Shown: piece by piece, positions 6,598 through 10,978 of the stretch
Layout: every line of letters begins with the position of its first letter
How positions within the stretch are numbered: position 1 is the stretch's first letter
Origin: Methylobacteriaceae bacterium
Lineage (GTDB): Bacteria; Pseudomonadota; Alphaproteobacteria; Rhizobiales; Beijerinckiaceae
DNA length: 10,978 nucleotides
Direction: 5' to 3'
Assembly (NCBI GenBank): GCA_019247255.1
Contig: JAFAPJ010000106.1
Location: forward strand, 1 to 10,978
Program-made: the position numbers and the translations under genes
The notes under the pieces: model-generated
What the model saw: the letters and a program-made list of their open reading frames with translations, nothing else
Told to the model about the DNA's origin: nothing
Database searches by the model: none

Positions 6598-7377
6598 TCA
6601 GCGCGGCCGCGGCGTCCAGAGCTCGTCGAAGAGCGCCTGCAGGTTCGCGAGGTGCTGCGTCTGCACCTCGCGCCCCGTCTCGAACATGGCGGCGAGCGGC
6701 GCGAAGACGCTCGGCGGAGGCGGGGGCGGCGGCGCGGGCGGGGCCGCCCCGGCCGTCATGGCGCGCGCCATCGCGGTCCAGACGTCTTCGGGGGGCGGAG
6801 GTGCCGCGGCCGGCCGGGCGGCGCCCGGCGCGAAGAAGGCCGTCACCATGTCCTGCCAGGCGTCGTAGAAGCGCGCCGTCGCCTCGCCCGGGCTCCGCTG
6901 CCTGGGGGCCGAGGGCGAGGCGGCGCGCAGCCAATCCGACCATTGCCGGAGCAGGTCGGACATTCCTTCGAGCGACGCGTAACGGAACAATCCGCCCATG
7001 AGCACGCCGGCGAGCGCCGGCATCATCTGTTGCAGCACCTGGACGCCGATGCCGGTCGCGGCCGAGACCTGCGCGGCGACCTGTCGGCTCACCTCCGGCG
7101 AGCGGAAAAGCTCGAACAGGGCTTCCTGCGGGTTGGCGGAAACCGACGCGCCGCCGCCGTCGAAGAACGGGGTGTAGCGCCCGGAGGCCATGAGCTCGAG
7201 CATGCGGGCGAAGGCGCCCGGGTCCCTCGCGACGTTGCGCAATCCGAGAGAAAAGGCGGGAAGCAGCGCCTCGACGGCGCGCTGCGTATCGGTAGGGCTC
7301 AGGCCGAACTGCCGCGACCAGTTGTCGAGGAGCAAGCCCTTCTGCGCCTCGCGCACGATGTCGAGCAGGTGAACCAT
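6598..7377 (-). CDS. DUF937-family protein with polyproline linker
   Basis: A 259-residue cytoplasmic protein of unknown function. Residues 3-130 match the DUF937 pattern as I remember it: LLDIVREAQKG, then DNWSRQFGLSPTDTQRAVEALLPAFSLGL, a variable acidic/Gly segment, and a helix pair ending VLQQMMPALAGVLMGGLF. No signal peptide is visible; the MPALAGVLMGGLF stretch is hydrophobic but short and probably buried. The C-terminal third is low-complexity Ala/Pro with a run of seven prolines (codons at 6712-6732), then a helical tail of about 35 residues (AAMFETGREVQTQHLANLQ) that could bind a partner. The ATG at 7377 begins at the conserved domain; an upstream start at 7467 would add 30 residues without family support. 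The ribosome binding site is weak. The polyproline run should require elongation factor P for efficient translation. Confidence 0.82.
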   Translation of the reverse strand: MVHLLDIVREAQKGLLLDNWSRQFGLSPTDTQRAVEALLPAFSLGLRNVARDPGAFARMLELMASGRYTPFFDGGGASVSANPQEALFELFRSPEVSRQVAAQVSAATGIGVQVLQQMMPALAGVLMGGLFRYASLEGMSDLLRQWSDWLRAASPSAPRQRSPGEATARFYDAWQDMVTAFFAPGAARPAAAPPPPEDVWTAMARAMTAGAAPPAPPPPPPPSVFAPLAAMFETGREVQTQHLANLQALFDELWTPRPR

Positions 7378-7507
7378 GGCGCGAGCCGTATCACGAACGC
7401 CGGCGCAAGAAACGCGCCTGCATGCCGGATCCGGTCCCAGCCAGCTGCCTGATCGAAGGCGCCGCAACCCCGTCGTCGACCGGCGGGCGCGACGCGCGCC
7501 GCCGACC

Positions 7508-7741
7508 TCAGGGACGGGCGGGTGCGGGTCCCAGGTGGCGGCGGCCGGCCTCCGTGACGCGCACCTGGGCGTCGGCCAGACTCGCGCCCGCGACGCGCTC
7601 GATCAGCCCCGCGCTCATCGCGTCCTCGAAGATGCTGAGCCGCGGGCAGGATGTCCGCCACGCCTCCATCGTGTCCCGGTAGCTGCGGGGCTCAGGGCCG
7701 ATCCACTGGATGAGCTGGACGGTCAACGCGTCGTTGGGCAT
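7508..7741 (-). CDS. Small conserved-looking protein, possible winged-helix fold
   Basis: A 77-residue soluble protein I cannot name. It starts MPNDALTVQLIQWI, followed by PRSYRDTMEAWRTSCPRLSIFEDAMSAGLI, and ends with a segment resembling a wing or second strand pair (VRVTEAGRRHL). The pattern of three short helices, a turn and then a beta-like VRVTEAGR resembles small MarR-like winged helices, and I recall similar uncharacterised proteins in Hyphomicrobiales; this is pattern matching only. The ATG at 7741 has an excellent ribosome binding site, GGGGAGGG at 7747-7754, five bases upstream, which rules against the longer reading to 7840. It lies 130 bases upstream of the DUF937 gene on the same strand, so co-transcription is possible but not tight. 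Confidence 0.8.
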   Translation of the reverse strand: MPNDALTVQLIQWIGPEPRSYRDTMEAWRTSCPRLSIFEDAMSAGLIERVAGASLADAQVRVTEAGRRHLGPAPARP

Positions 7742-7862
7742 CGCTTCCCTCCCCTGCGAGACGCGGAAGCATAGCGCGTCCGCCGAGCTGCGCGCCAGGG
7801 AAGCCCGGACCGACCGAGGCCTCGCCGCGCGTCCCGGCACGACTCGCCGCCGGCTCGGGCGA

Positions 7863-8144
7863 TCAGCTGCCGGATTCGCGCCCGCGTTCGTAGGCCGCCA
7901 GCAGGTCCGCGACGCTGATCCCGTCGATGGTCATCGTGCCGACGTTGCGGCACGCCGAGAGGCGGACGCCGGCGAGATTCGCGTTCGTGACCCTCAGCCC
8001 GGCGAGGTTGGCGTTGGTGACGATCCACCCGGACATGTTCGCGTCGTCGAACGACGCACCCGATATGTTGACGTCCCGGAACTCAGACCCTGACAGGTCG
8101 GAGGCCTGAACCTCCAGGCGGTCGACCACCTTGTTCAGCTTCAT
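7863..8144 (-). CDS. Short pentapeptide-repeat protein
   Basis: A 93-residue protein with a small pentapeptide-repeat (right-handed quadrilateral beta-helix) domain over residues 14-66. The repeats include DLSGS, NISGA, NMSGW and two NANLAG units, the last spaced ten residues apart. The C terminus MTIDGISVADLLAAY is a helix-like cap seen in similar short pentapeptide proteins. At about ten coils' worth of residues or fewer it is much smaller than the gyrase-protecting Qnr/MfpA type, and I infer no such function. The ATG at 8144 matches where I expect homologues to start (MKLNKVV). A GTG at 8252 is preceded by GAGGAGG four bases away and would add 36 Arg/Pro-rich residues, so the start is uncertain. 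It lies 121 bases upstream of the 77-residue gene on the same strand. Confidence 0.8.
   Translation of the reverse strand: MKLNKVVDRLEVQASDLSGSEFRDVNISGASFDDANMSGWIVTNANLAGLRVTNANLAGVRLSACRNVGTMTIDGISVADLLAAYERGRESGS
7970..8021 (-). repeat. Imperfect 30-base tandem repeat inside the pentapeptide gene
   Basis: Two 22-base blocks, at 7970-7991 and 8000-8021, match at 19 of 22 positions with a 30-base period. They encode two successive copies of VTNANLAG in the pentapeptide protein, suggesting recent duplication of a ten-residue (two-pentapeptide) unit within the helix. Confidence 0.75.
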
Positions 8145-8413
8145 GGGACCACTTCGTGCCTTCGCTGCCCCAGCATACACGCCTCTGACAAAGCACGGGG
8201 GCGGGCGGGACGACGGAAGGCGTCGCGCCAGGGCCGATTCGAACCGAGACACGATCCCTCCTCGCCGACCCCTGTGATTCCTGTGGATAGCGGGAACAAA
8301 GGCCGAGCCTCACGAAAAGGTCAGCTCGCGCGGGATCGCGATGTGGCCCGATGCGTTCGGGTGCGCGTGGCAGGGCAGGTCGGCCGTCCGTTGTGGGCGG
8401 TGGAGGACGGCAC
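8145..8413. other. Longest intergenic region, divergent promoters expected
   Basis: This 269-base stretch separates the pentapeptide gene (minus) from the DUF6894-like gene (plus), so promoters for both should lie here. I see no convincing -35/-10 pair, terminator or RNA gene. Up to 8252 it could instead be the 5' part of a longer pentapeptide ORF starting at GTG 8252, whose upstream GAGGAGG is the clearest signal in the region. Confidence 0.4.
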
Positions 8414-8653
8414 ATGGCGGTCCACTTCTTTCACTGTACGGACGGGGTCGACCTCGTGGTCGACCGGGTGGGCCGCGAGGTTCGCCATTCCCACGAGGTC
8501 GCCCGGCAGGCCCGCCTGGTCGCGGACGGGATGATGGCGGCCCTGCCCGATTACGACGAGTGGCAGAACTGGGCCGTGCACGTCTACGACGCGCGCGGCG
8601 AGGTCGAGATCGTCCCGTTCCTGGTCGAAAGCCGGGACAAGCTCGCGGCCTGA
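8414..8653 (+). CDS. DUF6894-like small protein
   Basis: A 79-residue protein of unknown function. It opens MAVHFFHCTDGVDLVVDRVG, matching the (Y/H)FFH-x-x-DG start typical of DUF6894 proteins, has a central helix with HEVARQARLVADGMM where these proteins carry their conserved Ala-rich helix, and ends with a strand pattern WAVHVYDARGEVEIVPF like the family's W-x-(V/M)-x-V-x-D-x-x-G-x-x-(L/V)-x-x-(L/V) ending. DUF6894 proteins are short, often multicopy in Methylobacterium and Bradyrhizobium, and uncharacterised. The ATG at 8414 is preceded by GGAGG with seven bases spacing. The C terminus is convergent with gshA, whose end lies 11 bases away. Confidence 0.84.
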   Translation: MAVHFFHCTDGVDLVVDRVGREVRHSHEVARQARLVADGMMAALPDYDEWQNWAVHVYDARGEVEIVPFLVESRDKLAA

Positions 8654-8664
8654 CGCACCGCGGC

Positions 8665-10044
8665 TCAGCCGGACGCGAACACGCAATCCGTGAAGGCGCG
8701 CTCGACGGAGCCGCCCCAATCTCCTTCGAAGAGCTCGAGCAGCCTGTCGGCCTGCGTTGCCCCGCTCGCCACGATCTCGTCGAGCACGTCGAGATGCACC
8801 GTCTCGTCGCGGCCCGCGCCGTCGTGCCGGGCCCGCCGCCCGAGGCCGCCGCGCGCAAGCGCGAGCGCGTCGCCCGCGACCTCCCCGGCGGAACGTGAAC
8901 CGGCTCTCGCCGCGAGCCCGCGGAACGGCGCCTCGTCGCGCAGGCGCAGACGATCCTCCGCGCTCCAGCCCGAGACGAGGTCGAGCGCCCCGTCGAGCGC
9001 CGCCTCGTCGTAGAGAAGGCCGACCCAGAAGGCGGCCTCGGCCGCGATCATCGCCGGCGGCCCGACATCCGAGCCTCGCATCTCCATGAAGCGCTTCACG
9101 CGCACGTCCGGAAACAGCGTCGAGACGTGGTTCGCCCAGTCCGAGGTCGTGGCCCGCTCGCCCGGCAGCTGCGGGAGCTTGCCCGCCAGAAGGTCGCGGA
9201 AGGAGGCGCCCGCGACGTCATGGTAGGTGTCCCCGCGCTTCACGAAATACATCGGCACGTCGAGCGCGTACTCGACGTAGCGTTCGTAACCCATGCCGGG
9301 CTCGAACACGAAGGGCAGGTTGCCCGTGCGGTCGCGGTCCGTGTCGCGCCAGATCTCGCCGCGCATGGACCGGAAGCCGTTCGGCCGGCCGTCCGTGAAG
9401 GGCGAGTTCGCGAAGAGCGCCGTCGCGATCGGCTGCAGGGCGAGCGAGGCGCGCAGCTTGCGCACCATGTCGGCCTCCGAGCCGAAATCGAGGTTCACCT
9501 GCACGGTCGCGGTGCGGAACATCATGTCGAGGCCGCGCGTGCCGACCTTCGGCATGTAATCGGCCATGATCCGATAACGGCGCTTCGGCATCACGGGCGT
9601 TTCGGCGCGCGACCAGAGCGGGCTCATGCCGAGCGTGAGGAACCGGATGCCGAGCGGCCCGGCGACATCGCCGAGCTCGGCGAGGTGCTGGGCGAGCTCG
9701 GTGGCCGTCTGGTGCACGCTGTCGAGCGGCGCGCCCGAGAGCTCGAACTGACCGCCGGGCTCGAGCGAGATCGCGCCGCCGCCCGCCTCGTCGGCGAGCC
9801 CGATCGGCCGGCCGTCGTCCAGGATCGGCTCCCAGCCGTTTCGCGCCGCGAGGCCCTCGAGCAGCGCCCGGATGCCTCGCTCGCCCGCGTAGGGCACCGG
9901 CCGATGGTCGGCCGCGTAGAACGGCACCTTCTCGTGCTCGGTCCCGATGCGCCAAGCCGAGCGCGGCTTTTCGCCCGACGCGACCCATTCGACCAGCTCG
10001 TCGCGCGAGCTGATGGGCGTCGCGTCCGTCACATCGCGCGCCAT
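8665..10044 (-). CDS. gshA: Glutamate-cysteine ligase, plant/alphaproteobacterial type
   Basis: Joins glutamate and cysteine using ATP to make gamma-glutamylcysteine, the first and committed step of glutathione synthesis. The 459-residue length fits the GCS2-type ligases of alphaproteobacteria and plants, not the E. coli GshA type. Motifs in order: IGTEHEKVPF (metal/ATP-binding EHEK at about 36-39), ISLEPGGQFELSG (92-104), MFRTATVQVNLDF, ANSPFTDGRPNGFRSMRGE, IWRDTDRDRTG and FMEMRGSDVG. The only cysteine is near the C terminus (TDCVFASG), so the paired disulfides that redox-activate plant enzymes cannot form. I chose the ATG at 10044, which has GAGG five bases upstream; a GTG at 10050 in frame would add two residues. 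It lies 130 bases downstream of rsmE on the same strand, a pairing I recall from other Hyphomicrobiales, so the two may share a transcript. Confidence 0.95.
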   Translation of the reverse strand: MARDVTDATPISSRDELVEWVASGEKPRSAWRIGTEHEKVPFYAADHRPVPYAGERGIRALLEGLAARNGWEPILDDGRPIGLADEAGGGAISLEPGGQFELSGAPLDSVHQTATELAQHLAELGDVAGPLGIRFLTLGMSPLWSRAETPVMPKRRYRIMADYMPKVGTRGLDMMFRTATVQVNLDFGSEADMVRKLRASLALQPIATALFANSPFTDGRPNGFRSMRGEIWRDTDRDRTGNLPFVFEPGMGYERYVEYALDVPMYFVKRGDTYHDVAGASFRDLLAGKLPQLPGERATTSDWANHVSTLFPDVRVKRFMEMRGSDVGPPAMIAAEAAFWVGLLYDEAALDGALDLVSGWSAEDRLRLRDEAPFRGLAARAGSRSAGEVAGDALALARGGLGRRARHDGAGRDETVHLDVLDEIVASGATQADRLLELFEGDWGGSVERAFTDCVFASG

Positions 10045-10100
10045 GCGCACCTCGTCGGAAAGGGGCCGGGCGCCGGTCGGCGCGGCCCGAAGCGCGGCGC

Positions 10101-10124
10101 CCCCGCCGGCTTGCCTTGGCGGGG
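10101..10124. repeat. Inverted repeat between rsmE and gshA
   Basis: CCCCGCC at 10101-10107 and GGCGGGG at 10118-10124 form a perfect seven-pair GC stem around a ten-base loop. It lies in the 130-base rsmE-gshA gap, 57 bases before the gshA start. Neither side has a T-run that would make it a good intrinsic terminator in the direction of these genes, so it could be a processing or attenuation hairpin, or chance in GC-rich DNA. Confidence 0.4.
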
Positions 10125-10174
10125 TTCATAGGCTGGCGAGCGTTCGCCTGCAACGCGGGGCTGGCTCTGCGGCC

Positions 10175-10921
10175 TCAGCGCCAATCGCCGAGAACGGCCT
10201 GGACCAGGGCGAGCGCCGCGACCGCCGCCGTATCGGCCCGCAGAATGCGAGGGCCGAGCGCCAACCGGCAGGTGAGCGGCCGGGCGAGGAGCGCCGCGCG
10301 CTCCTCCTCGGCGAAGCCGCCCTCCGGCCCGATCAGGAGCGCGCACCCCTTCGCGGTCGCGCGATAGGCCGCGAGCGCCGCGACGGGATCGGCGAGAGAG
10401 GCGTCCTCGTCGCAGAAGACGAGGAGGGTGTCAGGATCGAGCTCGCGGAGCGCGGTCGCGAGGTCGCGCGGCGGCACGATCGCGGGCAGGTGCAAGACCC
10501 CGCATTGCTCCGCCGCCTCCACGGCGTTCGCGCGCATCCGCTCCTCGTTAACCCGCGACGCGACCGTCCGGCGCGTCATCACGGGCGCGATCCGCCCGGC
10601 CCCCATCTCGACCGCCTTCTGGACCACGTAGTCGAGGCGAGCGTGCTTGAGCGGTGCGAACAGGTAGGTGAGGCGCGGCGGTTCGGGCTGCGGCCGGACG
10701 CGCTCCAGCAGAACGAGCCGAGCGCTCCGCCGGCCGTCGGCCGCGAGCCGCGCGCGCCATTCCCCGTCGCGGCCATTGAAGACCAGGACCGTGGCGCCCT
10801 CCCCGAGCCGCAGCACGTTAAGGAGGTAATTCGCCTGCGTTCGGTCGAGCGGGACCGGCGCGTCACGGTCGAGATCGGCCTCGACGAACAGGCGACGGGT
10901 CGTGAAATCCTGGCACGGCAT
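10175..10921 (-). CDS. rsmE: 16S rRNA (uracil-1498-N3)-methyltransferase
   Basis: Transfers a methyl group from S-adenosylmethionine to N3 of U1498 in 16S rRNA, in the decoding region of the 30S subunit. The 248-residue protein has the normal RsmE layout: an N-terminal PUA-like RNA-binding domain (RRLFVEADL, 9-17; NYLLNVLRLGEGATVLVFNG, about 31-50) and a C-terminal SPOUT methyltransferase domain with the trefoil knot. Family signatures include PLKHARLDYVVQKAVEMG (90-107), EAAEQCG (135-141), LIGPEGGF (196-203) and LGPRILRADTA (222-232), the last two lining the cofactor pocket. The ATG at 10921 gives the expected N terminus, although no good Shine-Dalgarno sequence is visible; a short palindrome at 10932-10944 lies just upstream. 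It is followed on the same strand by gshA. Confidence 0.96.
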   Translation of the reverse strand: MPCQDFTTRRLFVEADLDRDAPVPLDRTQANYLLNVLRLGEGATVLVFNGRDGEWRARLAADGRRSARLVLLERVRPQPEPPRLTYLFAPLKHARLDYVVQKAVEMGAGRIAPVMTRRTVASRVNEERMRANAVEAAEQCGVLHLPAIVPPRDLATALRELDPDTLLVFCDEDASLADPVAALAAYRATAKGCALLIGPEGGFAEEERAALLARPLTCRLALGPRILRADTAAVAALALVQAVLGDWR

Positions 10922-10931
10922 CGGTCAAAAT

Positions 10932-10944
10932 GCGAAGGCTTCGC
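10932..10944. repeat. Short palindrome upstream of rsmE
   Basis: GCGAAGGCTTCGC is a six-base inverted repeat around one central base, ending ten bases before the rsmE start codon. It could be an operator half-site pair or part of a leader structure near the ribosome binding region; no specific binding protein is recognised. Confidence 0.3.
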
Positions 10945-10978
10945 GGCCCGGCGCGAGCTTGCGCGAAAGTCGCCATAT

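Noticed and set aside
6395..6943. Minus-strand open frame spanning the DUF1127/DUF937 junction
   Set aside because: Out of frame with both supported genes and composed of Arg/Ala-rich low-complexity sequence.
7376..7774. Plus-strand open frame opposite the 77-residue gene
   Set aside because: No ribosome binding site or domain. The opposite strand has a strong ribosome binding site and a protein-like sequence.
8282..8290. DnaA-box-like TGTGGATAG
   Set aside because: A single near-match with one mismatch and no cluster of boxes or AT-rich unwinding element, so no evidence for an origin.
9127..10131. Long plus-strand open frame opposite gshA, and similar frames opposite thrB (4009-5022) and matB (172-966)
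   Set aside because: Low-complexity Arg/Ala/Val translations without family motifs, fully covered by well-supported genes on the other strand.

Overview
The window is GC-rich chromosomal DNA from an alphaproteobacterium, most likely a member of the Hyphomicrobiales (Rhizobiales) in the Methylobacteriaceae/Salinarimonadaceae area. This is inferred from protein character and gene order, not from a database search. The clues are a plant-type glutamate-cysteine ligase next to rsmE, an APH-type homoserine kinase overlapping rnhA, a malonyl-CoA decarboxylase/synthetase pair, a DUF1127 protein divergent from a LysR regulator, and a DUF6894-like protein. The third codon positions are so G+C-rich that long antisense frames run opposite most genes. 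I treat these as shadows.

Layout. 1-2825 (minus strand): a malonate-utilisation pair, malonyl-CoA decarboxylase (mcd/matA) followed by malonyl-CoA synthetase (matB), joined by an ATGA stop/start overlap. matB runs off the left edge with only its last residues missing. 2977-3483 (plus): a peroxiredoxin of the Prx5/type II group with one cysteine. 3518-4932 (minus): thrB then rnhA, also joined by an ATGA overlap. 5076-5234 (plus): a solitary Flp-type pilin. 5236-6132 (minus): an LrhA-like LysR regulator, divergent from a DUF1127 protein at 6268-6591 (plus), with a candidate LysR box between them. 6598-8653: four small or poorly characterised genes, namely a DUF937 protein with a polyproline segment, a 77-residue protein, a short pentapeptide-repeat protein (all minus) and a DUF6894-like protein (plus). 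8665-10921 (minus): rsmE then gshA, separated by 130 bases that contain an inverted repeat.

How the genes work together. MatB would activate malonate to malonyl-CoA, and the decarboxylase would convert this to acetyl-CoA, so the left block is a compact malonate-to-acetyl-CoA route. GshA makes gamma-glutamylcysteine for glutathione. The single-cysteine peroxiredoxin, with no visible resolving cysteine, plausibly depends on that thiol system. ThrB serves threonine synthesis, RNase HI removes RNA-DNA hybrids, and RsmE methylates 16S rRNA. The LysR/DUF1127 pair looks like a small regulatory unit.

I found no RNA genes, mobile elements, CRISPR array, toxin-antitoxin pair or recognisable defence system. 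Nothing here amounts to a clearly new biological system. The parts most worth a second look are the orphan pilin, the LysR/DUF1127 unit and the small-gene block at 6598-8653. No gene-free stretch exceeds 300 bases; the longest is 8145-8413.
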